A stretch of DNA of 64,000 nucleotides from Roseiarcus sp963770035 (GCA_963770035.1 CAVYON010000071.1:62001-126000); one strand, 5' to 3'; shown: positions 45,513 through 54,928, counted from the first letter of the stretch. The notes: generated by a model not told the origin, from the sequence alone. Numbers and translations are program-made.

Positions 45513-45918
45513 GGGCGCGAAATATCCGGCAGGCCGGAACGATGCAAGGCGGAGAGGCTGGGGGTAGCGAACCCAGTAAAGCCCGGAGAAGAGGATTACA
45601 GGCGTTGTTCACCCAGCCACGAGCGCCTCGAGGCCGGCGCCACTTGAATCAAACTGCGGCGGATAGCCTAATCCGAGATGCTGGAGTGTTCGCCCCGTTA
45701 TATATGGAGAAATCCGACGGCTACGGGGTCGACATAACGTCCGAAACATACAGAGTCGGGATTTTTACGTTGACGCCAGCTAGATTGCAACCTAGATTGT
45801 CGGAGGTGGTCTCTACGGGAGGGGTGCTGTATCTGAGGCGCCGGTTTTAACGATGTTCGGGGTCCGGGTAAGCATCGGGGCTTATTCGGGAGTTACCATC
45901 CGACCAAGGGGAGTTTCT
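45513..45918. other. Intergenic region, no supported gene
   Basis: No supported coding frame. AAGGGGAG at 45906-45913 is the ribosome site of the next gene; an AT-richer patch around 45695-45800 is the likely promoter zone. Confidence 0.5.
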
Positions 45919-46626
45919 ATGTCAATCAAAGCTTCTATCGCGATCGCCCTGCTGTCGGGAACGGTCGGGAGCTTCGCACTGGCCAGCTCGCCGGCCATGG
46001 CGGACGTGTGCCTGACCGTCGAGAGTGTCACGCAAAGTCTTTCCACCGGCACGCAGGGAACCTGTACAACGAGTGGCGAGCAGAAGGTGTTCTTGGATAA
46101 GGCGAAGGGTGTCATGGCAGGCACCGGACAGGTCGGATCGCAGATAGGCACCCCGACGGTCGACTTCTCGTCGTCGACATCCCTTGATTTTGCCGACGGC
46201 TGGTCCACGATTGATCCGCACGCCAACGGGCAAAACGCATCCTTCGCCAATCTGACCGTCAGCGTGCCCGGTTATACGTTCACGGACATTCTATTCGGGT
46301 TGCAGATGTCGAATCTGGACACGACAAGCCTGACGGTGACGGCCTGGGATGGATCGACGGTTGAGGGGTCTTGGGCTCTGAGTGGACTGCCGCACGACTC
46401 AAATCAGCAGTACAATGTCGTTGCTTCGATGGGCCAGATGTTCACCGCGTTGGTTCTGACCGCGAGCGACAGTTCTGGGATCAAACAGGCCAAACAATTT
46501 GAGGTTTCTGGTCTGGCGCCATCGGTTCCCGAGCCCTCGACCTGGGCAATGATGCTTCTGGGATTCGCGGGTCTCGGCTACGCCGGCTATCGCAACACAA
46601 AGACCCAACCGGCTTTTGCCGCTTAG
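45919..46626 (+). CDS. PEP-CTERM sorting-signal protein
   Basis: The 235-residue exported protein has a signal peptide over residues 1-29 (cleavage near PAMAD), a Ser/Thr-rich beta-type middle without a recognised domain, and the C-terminal signal VPEPSTWAMMLLGFAGLGYA followed by GYRNTK. Two cysteines near residues 31 and 48 may form a disulfide. With the protein at 17010 it indicates an exosortase elsewhere in the genome. A strong terminator follows about 50 bp downstream. Confidence 0.9.
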   Translation: MSIKASIAIALLSGTVGSFALASSPAMADVCLTVESVTQSLSTGTQGTCTTSGEQKVFLDKAKGVMAGTGQVGSQIGTPTVDFSSSTSLDFADGWSTIDPHANGQNASFANLTVSVPGYTFTDILFGLQMSNLDTTSLTVTAWDGSTVEGSWALSGLPHDSNQQYNVVASMGQMFTALVLTASDSSGIKQAKQFEVSGLAPSVPEPSTWAMMLLGFAGLGYAGYRNTKTQPAFAA

Positions 46627-46677
46627 CAAGCGCCAGTTCGGGAAGAGCGGAGCGCCTGCCAGTCCGCGTTGAAGTTC

Positions 46678-46709
46678 AGAGACTCCGGCTTTGCCGGGGT
46701 CTCTTTTTT
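46678..46709 (+). terminator. Intrinsic terminator
   Basis: AGAGACTCCGGC and GCCGGGGTCTCT form a 12-bp stem (one wobble) with a TTT loop, followed by TTTTT. Confidence 0.92.
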
Positions 46710-46797
46710 GGAAGCCAGCCGAATCGCCATCCGAAGGCAGGCAGCGTCGAACTGGGCGTCCGGCAGTCGCGGGCAACGCTGCGAAGGGTCCGGCGCG

Positions 46798-46881
46798 GCG
46801 TCCGCTCGGCGCCCGCTTCCCCTGGCGTCCGCTCGGCGCCCGCTTCCCCTGGCGTCCGCTCGGCGCCCGCTTCCCCTTGCG
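46798..46881. repeat. 27-bp tandem repeat, three units
   Basis: TCCGCTCGGCGCCCGCTTCC starts at 46801, 46828 and 46855, giving three near-identical 27-bp units. The array ends at the stop codon of the glycosyltransferase gene (46882, minus strand), in its 3' untranslated region. Confidence 0.9.
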
Positions 46882-47721
46882 TCAGCTGGCCGAGACCCGC
46901 TTCTCGCTCTCCGCCATCGCCTTGCCCATCAAGCGCCTGACCTCGTCCTCGCCGCAGGCGCGGCGAAAGCGTCCGAGCGCGCCGGCCTTGCCAAAGCGCT
47001 CCCACAGGTAGGAGCCCTGCGGCGGGGAGAGGTCGAAGGCGTAGCCGCACCAACGGATCGCCTCGCTCCAGAGATGCAAGAAGGTCGCGCCCTCGACCGC
47101 CTCGGCGACCCGATCGCGCCAGGCGGGCAGGAACGGCTGCCAGAACTGCTCGGGCTCGACGGGATAGCAGACGCACGGGTCGAGCGCCTTTTGATAAAGA
47201 CCGTGCTTCTCCAGGACCGGCGTCAGCAGGAACGGCCCCAGCGCGCCCCAGCGTCCGTCGACGTCGGCCGCGGCCTCCGCCGTCGCGACGAGCTCGGCGA
47301 GCGCGGGGTCGGCGCGGGGCAGCCTCAGGACCGCGTTGTTGACAAGCAGCGCGCTGACCGCGTCGGCCTGCCGGCCGTAGACGTAGGCGTCCTTGGAAAA
47401 GCTCGGCGCTTTCAAGCAGATGAGGTCGGTGTCGACCCAGCAGGCGCCAGTTTCCCGGATCATCCGGTAGCGGAACATGTCGGCGAAGGTCGCGATCGAC
47501 GGCTTGCCGTTGGCGAGGTAGCGCGAAACCAGCGTCTCGTCGGGCGAGATCGTCCGAGCGTCGAGGAGCCGTACGCCGGGAGGCGTCTCGAGTTTGAGGT
47601 CGTAGCTGAAGAGGCTGAGGGCCGCCCCCTCGTCCGGAAACGAGGCGAGACAGGCCCAGGCGAAGGGATGGAGCGGCCCGCCGTGCCAGAAGGAGGCGAA
47701 TTCGCTGGCGCTCGCCGTCAC
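46882..47721 (-). CDS. Glycosyltransferase, DXD sugar-binding type
   Basis: The 279-residue protein has a DXD-type core ETGACWVDTDLICLKAPSF, preceded by FADMFRYRMIRETG, the pattern of GT32-like / capsular glycosyltransferases. The N-terminus SFWHGGPLHPFAWACLASF is the usual opening. GTG 47721 overlaps the methyltransferase stop (GTGA), so both are translated from one mRNA. It probably modifies a surface glycan, but the donor and acceptor are unknown. Confidence 0.85.
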   Translation of the reverse strand: MTASASEFASFWHGGPLHPFAWACLASFPDEGAALSLFSYDLKLETPPGVRLLDARTISPDETLVSRYLANGKPSIATFADMFRYRMIRETGACWVDTDLICLKAPSFSKDAYVYGRQADAVSALLVNNAVLRLPRADPALAELVATAEAAADVDGRWGALGPFLLTPVLEKHGLYQKALDPCVCYPVEPEQFWQPFLPAWRDRVAEAVEGATFLHLWSEAIRWCGYAFDLSPPQGSYLWERFGKAGALGRFRRACGEDEVRRLMGKAMAESEKRVSAS

Positions 47722-48443
47722 CCGATCCTCGCCAGCAGATTGCGGCCGGTGTCCTCCCAGTCGCCGAAGAAGGTCTCCGCCGTCAGGTCGCCGCGCGCCA
47801 CGAATTCGCAGTAGATGTCGAAGATCCAGCTCGCGTGGACATCGTCGAGCAGAAGATGCCGGCCCTTCTCCTGCCCCGCCATGCGGATGCAATGGGTCAT
47901 GTCGGACAGGCAGACCTCGTCCGTGTGCCCGCCGTCGATGCCGTAGAGATCGAAGTTCGGCTGCTCCGCCCGGTTGGCGAGCCAGGGCAGCACCTCGCGC
48001 GAATCGCCCGGAAAAAGATGCACCCGGCCGGGAAACTCGCCCTTGAGGAAATCGACGCACTCGATCGTGTAACGGTGCGCGAGGATATCGACGCCGGTAT
48101 ATTCGAGCCTCGGATTGGCCGAGAGGGCGAGCAGCGCGCTATGGCCGGCGTTGACCCCGACCTCCAGGAATCGCCGCTTGAACCGCACGGCCCGCCAGAC
48201 ATTCCGCCGAGCCGGCGCGAGCGAGGCGGCCGGGGGACTGCCGGCGAAGGTCTCGTCGAGGTCCGAATAAAAGATGTTGCCCTCCAGGGGCTCGCCGGAG
48301 CGCGCGACGATGGCGTTGAGGCGCGCCAGCCGGTCGAGGAAGGCGGGTGACAGCATTTCCTCGAGCGTATCGCGCGCGATCGTGTAATCGGGGATCTCCG
48401 AGGCCGGCACGGGCTTGCCCGGCAACAGTCTGCGTCCGTTCAT
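47718..48443 (-). CDS. Class I SAM-dependent methyltransferase
   Basis: The 241-residue methyltransferase has motif I FLEVGVNAGHSALLAL, motif II YTGVDILAHRYT, and an acidic post-motif LYGIDGGHTDEV followed by LLLDDVHASW. The layout resembles methyltransferases of the glycan- and macrocin-O-methyltransferase kind. It is the first gene of a two-gene operon with a glycosyltransferase, which points to modification of a surface sugar. Confidence 0.88.
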   Translation of the reverse strand: MNGRRLLPGKPVPASEIPDYTIARDTLEEMLSPAFLDRLARLNAIVARSGEPLEGNIFYSDLDETFAGSPPAASLAPARRNVWRAVRFKRRFLEVGVNAGHSALLALSANPRLEYTGVDILAHRYTIECVDFLKGEFPGRVHLFPGDSREVLPWLANRAEQPNFDLYGIDGGHTDEVCLSDMTHCIRMAGQEKGRHLLLDDVHASWIFDIYCEFVARGDLTAETFFGDWEDTGRNLLARIG

Positions 48444-48599
48444 GAGGAGGGCGTCCGGCGGTTCCGTCGTTGAGGCGGCGGGTCTAGGCGAAATTCCCGC
48501 GCCTGAACAGACCGGCGGCTTGAAATGGCGGCCGCCGAAGGCCTAAACCGCAGCCCTCATGGAAGGCCGGCGCTACGCCGGGCGGGACTGGGGGATTTG

Positions 48600-49362
48600 G
48601 TGGATTCCTTGCTATTTGCCATTTCGGTGGCCGTGCTGGCCTTCTGTGCCGGCGTTCTCGGGCTGATGCTGCACGGGTGGCTTCCCGAAAAGCACGCCCC
48701 GGACCGCTCCCGCGAAATGATCGGCGCGATGACCGGCATGCTCAGCCTTCTCTTGGCCCTCGTGCTCGGCACGCTGGTTGGCTCGGCCTACACCATCTAC
48801 GCCACGCAAAAGTCGGAACTCGAGACCCTGGCCGCCCGAACCCTGCAACTCGAACTCGGCGCTGGCGGCTTTCGGACCGGAGGCGCAGCCCGGCCGCGAC
48901 GGCCTCAGGAAGGCGATCACCCAAAGCTACAACCAGATCTGGGGCGAAAAAATCGCCGACCTCAACGGGTTGGACGTGAAGTCGGTGGTGGCCGGCGGCC
49001 AGATCCTCGACCGGTTCCTGATGTCGCTGACGCCCAAGACCGACGCCCAGAAACAGGTGCTGGCGACCGCCAACCTCGCTGCAGGGCAGATCGAGCAGAC
49101 ACGGGTCCTGATGACGCTGCAACTGGCGGGGGGCATATCCTGGCCGATGCTGGCGATCGTGGTCTGCTGGTCCCTGCTCCTGTTCTGCGGCTACGGACTG
49201 GTGTCGCCGGTCAACGCGACCGTCGTCGCTTCGCTCGCGCTCGGCGCGATCGCTGTCGCCAGCGCGATCTTTATCATCATCGAGCTGTCGCGGCCGTACT
49301 CCGGGTTGTTCAAGGTTCCGCCGGGCGCCATGTTCGAAACAATTCAGGCGCTGAGCTCCTGA
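48600..49362 (+). CDS. Bestrophin-like (DUF4239) membrane protein, frame broken once
   Basis: Paralogue of the protein at 8576-9340. GTG 48600 gives MDSLLFAISVAVLAFCAGV. The frame is lost after about residue 86, where one G too many stands at 48858-48859; with it removed the protein continues as ALAAFGPEAQPGRDGLRKA and ends at 49362 with 253 residues, the same length as the paralogue. Shared features are TGMLSLLLALVLGTLVGSAY, ATQKSELETLAARTLQLEL and LTPKTDAQKQVLATANLAAG. Four hydrophobic segments are seen. Function unknown. Confidence 0.8.
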
Positions 49363-49392
49363 GCTATTGCGTCGACGGTCGGAGATCGGCGT

Positions 49393-49953
49393 ATGACGAG
49401 ATCATTTCGTATCGAGGGCCATGCGATCGCGTCCGAGGACAGCATGATCGCGGCTGCCGATGGGCTGATGCCCAATTCGCTGAAATTTCCCTCCGACCAA
49501 ATGCTGTACGAGCAGGCGCTGGAGGCCGCGACGATCGTTGTGAATGGCAGGCTGTCGTACGAAGGGCAGGCGAACTCGCCCCGCCGCTTGCGGCTGGTTG
49601 TGACGCGAAGCACGGCCGGGCTGGCGCCGGACCCGGAGAACCCGAATGCCCGTCTGTGGAACCCGGCCGGCGCTTCGCTCGAGGCCGCCTGCGCGGCGCT
49701 TAGCGTCGATCGGGGGACGATCGCGGTGGTCGGGGGACCGTTCGTGTTCAGTCTCTTTCTCGGGTTCGGCTACGACGCCTTCTATTTGAGCCATGCGCCG
49801 GGCGTCCGGCTGCCGGGGGGCGTCCCGGTTTTCCACGAGCAGGAAAGCGAACGCTCGGCCGAGGACGTTCTCGCCTCGGCGGGGCTGAAGGCGGGTCTCG
49901 TTCAACGGTTCGATGACGGCGTAACGATGGTCGAGTGGACGCGCAGCGCGTGA
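49393..49953 (+). CDS. Dihydrofolate reductase-like (RibD C-terminal) protein
   Basis: The 186-residue protein has a reductase-like fold. Marks are IASEDSMIAAADGLMP near the start, ATIVVNGRLSYEGQAN in the NADPH-binding part, LRLVVTRSTAG and IAVVGGPFVFSLFLGFGYDA. It belongs to the DHFR/RibD-C superfamily; the specific substrate is unknown. It lies 30 bp after the bestrophin-like gene. Confidence 0.78.
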   Translation: MTRSFRIEGHAIASEDSMIAAADGLMPNSLKFPSDQMLYEQALEAATIVVNGRLSYEGQANSPRRLRLVVTRSTAGLAPDPENPNARLWNPAGASLEAACAALSVDRGTIAVVGGPFVFSLFLGFGYDAFYLSHAPGVRLPGGVPVFHEQESERSAEDVLASAGLKAGLVQRFDDGVTMVEWTRSA

Positions 49954-50011
49954 ATTCGGTCTCGCCCAATCGCTCACGACCGGGCGCATCCCAAGCCTTA
50001 GGGAATGGTGC

Positions 50012-51793
50012 ATGACTGACGCGCCGCAAAGGCCGACCAGCGCCTCTTTCCGCGCGCTCCTCCCGCTTTTTCGATACGGCCGTCGCTACACGGGCCGAGC
50101 GGTCGCCGCGCTGGCCGCGCTCACCGTGTCGGCGGTCGCCACCCTCGCGGTGCCGTTCGCGCTCCGGCGCATGATCGATTTCGGCTTCTCGAGGGACAGC
50201 GGCGGCGCCGTCGACGCCTATTTCCTGGCGATGGGCGTCGTGGTGATCGTCATCGCGCTGGCGGCGGCCACGCGCTATTATCTTGTCACGACCCTCGGCG
50301 AACGCGTTGTCGCCGACCTGAGGCGCGACGTCTTCGCCCATCTGACCGTTCTCGACGCGGCCTTCTACGACCGCGCCCGCACTGGGGAGCTGGTCTCGCG
50401 CCTGACCGCCGACACGACCCAGATCAAGGCGGCCTTCGGCGCCTCGGCCTCGATCGCGCTGCGCAATCTCTTCATGTTCGTCGGGGCGACGGCGCTGATG
50501 GTCTATACGAGCCCCAAGCTCTCGGCGCTCGTCCTCGTCGCCATTCCGGTCATCGCCGCGCCGCTCATCGCCTCGGGCCGGATCGTGCGGCGCCGTTCGC
50601 GCCACGCCCAGGACACGCTCGCCGATGCGACCGCCTTCGCTTCCGAGAGCCTGGGGGCCGTGCGCACGATGCAGGCCTTCGGCGCGCAAGCGGCGAGCGG
50701 CAGCCGGTTTGCCCGGGCGGTCGAAAGCGCTTACGGCGCCGCCCGAGAAGCCGCGGCGACCCGGGCGATTCTGATCGCGGTCGCCGTGTCGCTGGCGTTC
50801 TGCAGCGTCGTCTTCGTCCTGTGGCTCGGAGCGCGCGACGTCCTGGCGGGCCGGATGACCGGGGGGCTGCTTTCGCAATTCGTGCTGTTCGCCGTGCTCG
50901 CCGCGACCTCCCTCGGCGAACTGTCGCAGGTGTGGAGCGAGGCGGCGGCGGCGGCCGGCGCGGCCGGCCGGATTTCAGAACTCCTTTTGGTCGTCCCGAC
51001 CATTGTTGCGCCCTCGAACCCGGTCGCGATGCCGCCGCCCAAGGGCGCGATCGCGTTCGAACGCGTGACCTTCGCCTATAGCGGCGCGCCGGATCAGCGG
51101 GTGATCGACGACTTGAGCTTCTCGATCGCGCCAGGCGAGCGGGTGGCCATCGTCGGCGTCTCCGGCGCCGGAAAATCCACGGTTTTCCAGCTCATCATGC
51201 GCTTTTACGACTGTCAGCAGGGCAGGGTGCTGGTCGATGGGATCGACGTGAAGGCGGTCGACCCTCGCGACCTTCGCGCCCGCATCGCGCCGGTGCCGCA
51301 GGACCCGTCGATCTTCGGCGGCCGCGTGTCGGAGAACATCGCTTACGGCCGCCCGGAGGCGAGCGAGGACGCGATCGAGGCCGCGGCGCGCCGGGCGGCG
51401 GCGGACGGGTTTATTCGCGAGCTCGTCGACGGCTACGCGACCGAGCTCGGCGAGCGCGGCGTGACCTTGTCGGGCGGGCAGAAGCAGCGCCTCGCGATCG
51501 CCCGGGCCATCCTCAAGGACGCGCCGATCCTGCTGCTCGACGAGGCGACCTCGGCGCTCGACGCCCACAACGAGGCGCAGGTCCAGGCGGCGCTCGATGA
51601 TGTGATGACCGGCCGCACCACGCTGGTGATCGCCCACCGGCTGGCCACCGTGCAGAAGGCGGACCGGATTCTGGTGATGGAGGCCGGCCGGATCGTCGAG
51701 GAGGGAACGCACGCCGGCCTAGTCGCTAATGGCGGCGTCTACGCGCGCCTCGCGCGCCTTCAGTTCGAGCAGGGCGCAGCCGCGCTCGGTTAG
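50012..51793 (+). CDS. ABC exporter half-transporter (MsbA/ABCB type)
   Basis: The 593-residue fusion has an N-terminal six-helix membrane domain (residues ~20-320; segments VAALAALTVSAVATLAVPFA and LAMGVVVIVIALAAATRYYL) and a C-terminal nucleotide-binding domain with Walker A VSGAGKST (about 383), signature LSGGQKQRLAIARAI, Walker B ILLLDEATSALD and switch His in VIAHRLAT. As a homodimer it would export lipids, drugs or peptides. The family range (570-620 residues) fits. Substrate unknown. Confidence 0.95.
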   Translation: MTDAPQRPTSASFRALLPLFRYGRRYTGRAVAALAALTVSAVATLAVPFALRRMIDFGFSRDSGGAVDAYFLAMGVVVIVIALAAATRYYLVTTLGERVVADLRRDVFAHLTVLDAAFYDRARTGELVSRLTADTTQIKAAFGASASIALRNLFMFVGATALMVYTSPKLSALVLVAIPVIAAPLIASGRIVRRRSRHAQDTLADATAFASESLGAVRTMQAFGAQAASGSRFARAVESAYGAAREAAATRAILIAVAVSLAFCSVVFVLWLGARDVLAGRMTGGLLSQFVLFAVLAATSLGELSQVWSEAAAAAGAAGRISELLLVVPTIVAPSNPVAMPPPKGAIAFERVTFAYSGAPDQRVIDDLSFSIAPGERVAIVGVSGAGKSTVFQLIMRFYDCQQGRVLVDGIDVKAVDPRDLRARIAPVPQDPSIFGGRVSENIAYGRPEASEDAIEAAARRAAADGFIRELVDGYATELGERGVTLSGGQKQRLAIARAILKDAPILLLDEATSALDAHNEAQVQAALDDVMTGRTTLVIAHRLATVQKADRILVMEAGRIVEEGTHAGLVANGGVYARLARLQFEQGAAALG

Positions 51794-51961
51794 CGCGCAA
51801 ACGGCCTGCGGCCCCCTCGGTAGCGCGGATTGCTTGACAACGGCGCCCATCGTCGGCTCATTACTGCGACAACGCGTCGCATTGCGCGGTGGAAAGCATC
51901 CGGGCCGCGCGAACCGAACGCGCTGCAGGGGGACCGGGCTTCGGGAGAGACGGCAGAACGC

Positions 51962-52897
51962 TTGAAAACGATAGCCAGCAGGATCCGGGTCGAAGGCGTT
52001 CGCCGCGAAGCGCCACGCAGCAGCGGCGTCGTCGACCATCTCGTCCTTCTCAAACCGCGCGTCATGTCGCTCGTTGTCTTCACCGGCGCGGTCGGATTCG
52101 TGCTCGCGCCGGGGACGATCGACTGGATGCGGCTCCTGGCGACCGTTTCGGCCATGGCGGCGGGCGCCGGCGCCTGCGGCGCGCTCAACATGTGGTGGGA
52201 CGCGGACATCGACGCGAAGATGGCGCGCACGGCGATGCGGCCGATCCCCCGCGGCGTCGTGCCGCCGGCGCAAGCGCTGGCGATCGGCGTTCTGCTCGCG
52301 ATCGTCTCGATCGCGGCGCTCGGCCTGCAGGTGAACTGGCTCGCCGCAGCCCTGCTCGGGCTGACGATCGCGATCTATATCCCCCTCTACACCATGGTCC
52401 TGAAGCGCAGTACGCCGCAGAACATCGTGATCGGCGGCGCTGCCGGCGCTTTGCCGCCGGTGATCGGCTGGGCCGCGGCGACCGGCACGCTGTCGGCCGG
52501 GCCGGTCGCGCTGTTCCTGTTCATATTCTTGTGGACGCCGCCGCACTTCTGGGCGCTGGCGCTCTGCCGCAGCGGCGATTACGAGCGCGTCGGGGTGCCG
52601 ATGCTGCCCAACGTCGTCGGACCGGTCGAAACGTGCCGGCAGATTGCGGTCTATTCACTCCTGCTTGCGGCGGCCTCGTTCGGGCCGCTGTTGATTCCGG
52701 GCGTCGGACTCCCTTACGCCGCGGTTGCCCTGGGCCTGAACGGCCTGCTGCTCTGGCGGGTCCACGCGCTCTTCCAGCTGCGCGACGCCGAGGAAGCGCC
52801 GCGCCGCAAGGCGGCGATGGCGCTGTTCGGCTATACGATCCTCTACATGTTCCTGATCTATGCGGCGCTGCTTGCCGAGGTCCTGCTGAGGCATTAG
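51962..52897 (+). CDS. ctaB: Protohaem IX farnesyltransferase
   Basis: CtaB adds a farnesyl tail to haem b, giving haem O on the way to haem A. The protein is about 311 residues. KPRVMSLVVFTGAVGF, GALNMWWDADIDAKMARTAM (the Asp-rich prenyl-PP site), RPIPRG and YTMVLKRSTPQNIVIGGAAG are diagnostic, with hydrophobic helices throughout. The start is uncertain: no ATG fits, and TTG 51962 is a reasonable guess with GGAGAG upstream. It opens a small oxidase-type cluster running to 55506. Confidence 0.92.
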   Translation: MKTIASRIRVEGVRREAPRSSGVVDHLVLLKPRVMSLVVFTGAVGFVLAPGTIDWMRLLATVSAMAAGAGACGALNMWWDADIDAKMARTAMRPIPRGVVPPAQALAIGVLLAIVSIAALGLQVNWLAAALLGLTIAIYIPLYTMVLKRSTPQNIVIGGAAGALPPVIGWAAATGTLSAGPVALFLFIFLWTPPHFWALALCRSGDYERVGVPMLPNVVGPVETCRQIAVYSLLLAAASFGPLLIPGVGLPYAAVALGLNGLLLWRVHALFQLRDAEEAPRRKAAMALFGYTILYMFLIYAALLAEVLLRH

Positions 52898-52957
52898 GTG
52901 TGCCCCACGCGCAGCCCGCCTTGGACGCTCGCACCCCGATTGCGCCGAGACCAACCC

Positions 52958-53065
52958 ATGATCGACAAATCGCGTGACCTAGTCGTAAGACGCGCCAACT
53001 GGCTCGTTTTCGGCGTTCTCGCCGCGGTGGCGCTCGCCCTCTACGCCAGCATGTTCATCAAGTAG
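52958..53065 (+). CDS. Small membrane protein between ctaB and DUF420
   Basis: A 35-residue protein opens at ATG 52958 as MIDKSRDLVVRRANWLVFGV and has one hydrophobic helix (WLVFGVLAAVALALYASMF). It lies 60 bp after ctaB and 14 bp before the DUF420 gene. Short one-helix proteins are typical companions in cytochrome oxidase assembly clusters, but this one has no recognised family. Confidence 0.6.
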   Translation: MIDKSRDLVVRRANWLVFGVLAAVALALYASMFIK

Positions 53066-53079
53066 ACGTACGCTTCCTG

Positions 53080-53514
53080 ATGATTCCGATCCATGACCTC
53101 ACGCACGTGCTCGCCGTGCTGAATGCGGCGACGATCGTGGTGCTGCTGTACGCCTACACGCGCATTCGCGCCGGGGATCGCAAGGGCCACAGGCGCGCCA
53201 TGCTGGTCGCGATCGCCATCGGCGCGGCGTTTCTGGCGGTCTATCTCGTCTATCACGCCTTCGCGGGCCTGGCGAAGTTCGGCGGCGTCGGCCCGATCCG
53301 GCCGATCTATTTCACCTTGCTGGCCGTTCACGTCGCGATGGCTTTCGCGGTGGCGGCGCTTGTGCCGCTGACGGTCTATCATGCTCTCAAGGGACGCTTC
53401 GCGACCCATCGGCGCTTCGCCCGGGTGACCTTTCCGATCTGGATGTTCGTCGCCGTGTCGGGGCTGGTCGTCTACGTGATGGCGGTGCATCTCTATCCTC
53501 TGCCGGCGAGCTGA
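53080..53514 (+). CDS. DUF420 family membrane protein
   Basis: The 144-residue protein has four hydrophobic segments. IHDLTHVLAVLNAATIVVLL near the start, AFLAVYLVYHAFAGLAKFGG, LLAVHVAMAFAVAALVPL and RVTFPIWMFVAVSGLVVYVM are typical of DUF420. Conserved His residues across the helices could be metal or haem ligands. DUF420 genes usually accompany haem-copper oxidase assembly genes, as here. The following gene starts 3 bp after its stop. Confidence 0.88.
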   Translation: MIPIHDLTHVLAVLNAATIVVLLYAYTRIRAGDRKGHRRAMLVAIAIGAAFLAVYLVYHAFAGLAKFGGVGPIRPIYFTLLAVHVAMAFAVAALVPLTVYHALKGRFATHRRFARVTFPIWMFVAVSGLVVYVMAVHLYPLPAS

Positions 53515-53517
53515 CCG

Positions 53518-54928
53518 ATGAGCGGCCTCGCGCATTCGTCGTCGTCGCCGGCCGTACCCTTGCGCGAAGCGAGCGCGACCCGGGCGCTCTCGGGGGAAAT
53601 GCGCGGCTGGGCGTGGATCGCCGTCGGCGCGCTGGCGGTGGCGGGCGTCTTCGCCCTCCTGCTCGCGCTGTCGCGCGTGCCGGGCATGGACAAGGCGCCG
53701 CTGTGGCCGATCGACTTCTTCTATAAAGGGCTGGTCATCCACGTCATTTTCTCGCTGGTGATCTGGCTTACGGGCGTGTTCGCCTTCCTGACGACGGTCG
53801 CGACCCGCGAGACGGCGGGCGAGGCGCCGCGCGCCCGGCCGCTCGGCCGGATCGGCCAGGCGCTCGTGCTGATCGCCTTTCCCTGCCTGTTCGCGCCGGC
53901 CTTCCTCGATGCGACCCAGCCCGAGCTGACCAACTACGTCCCGCTCCTGCGCCATCCGGCCTATGAGCTCGGCCTTGTGCTCCTGGCGCTCGGGACGCTC
54001 GCGCCGGTCGTCCGGCTCTTCGTCAACCTGAGAGAACCGCGATCCCTCTCCGCCCTGACGCTGGCGATGGCGGTCGGCGGCTTCGTCTACGGGCTGGCGC
54101 TGGTTTCGTTCGTGGCCTCCGGCGCGCTGCTCGCCGAACGGGGAGCGCTGGGGTCGGAGCGCGAGCTTTTGTTCTGGGGCGGCGGCCACCTGCATGCAAT
54201 TCGTCTACGCCATCGTGCTCCTGACCAACTGGCGGCTTCTGGCGCTCCGCAGCCTGGGACAGGCGGCGGTTCCCGACCGCGCCTTCCGCGCCGCCATGGG
54301 CTTCATGGGCGTGCTGGCGATCCCGGGGCCGCTCTTCTACGCCGTCCTTCCGCCCTTCTCCGAGGCGCAGCATGAGGCCTTCCGCTTCCTGCAGTTCGGC
54401 GTTGCAGTTCCGACGCTCCTGTTCGCCGTCGCGCTTCTGCAAAAGGCCCGCGGGGTGCGGGGCGCGGCCGCTTGGCCGTGGCGGGACCCGGCCTTCTTCA
54501 CGCTTGCCGCCTCGCTCGCGCTGTTTGCGCTCGGCGGCGTCATGGGCTTGCTGATCACCGGCTCCGACACCCGCACGCCGGCCCATTATCACGCCGTGAT
54601 CACGGCGGTCAGCGTGTCGAGCGCCGGCATGCTGTTGACCTTCGGCCTCGACGCGCTGGCGCTGCCGCCTGTCTCGGCGCGCTGGGTCCGCTGGCTGATC
54701 GGCCTCTACGCCGGCGGCCAGTTCGTCGCCTCGATCGGCATGTTCGTCGCCGGAGGCTATGGCGCGTTGCGCAAGACGCCGAGCGGGGTTGGCGCGCTCG
54801 ATCCGGTAGCGGCGGCGGGGATGGCGCTGCACGGGATGGCCTCGATCGTCACCATCATCGGCGGCGCGACCTTTGTCGTGATCGCCATCCGGGCGCTTGC
54901 CCGGCCGAGGCTCGACAGGGCGCGATGA
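53518..54928 (+). CDS. Haem-copper oxidase subunit I-like protein, frame broken once
   Basis: A polytopic protein with about 12 hydrophobic segments. Removing an extra C at 54193 restores one frame of about 469 residues across WGGGHLMQFVYAIVLLTNW. Ligand-like histidines sit in the superfamily's order: GLVIHVIFSLVIWLTGVFAF (candidate low-spin haem His), WGGGHLMQ (candidate CuB/FeB His), SEAQHEAFRFLQF (a single His where oxidases have HH), TPAHYHAVITAV (matching the oxidase HxH haem pair). This points to a diverged oxidase or NO-reductase-like relative. No subunit II gene is adjacent. Confidence 0.75.
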
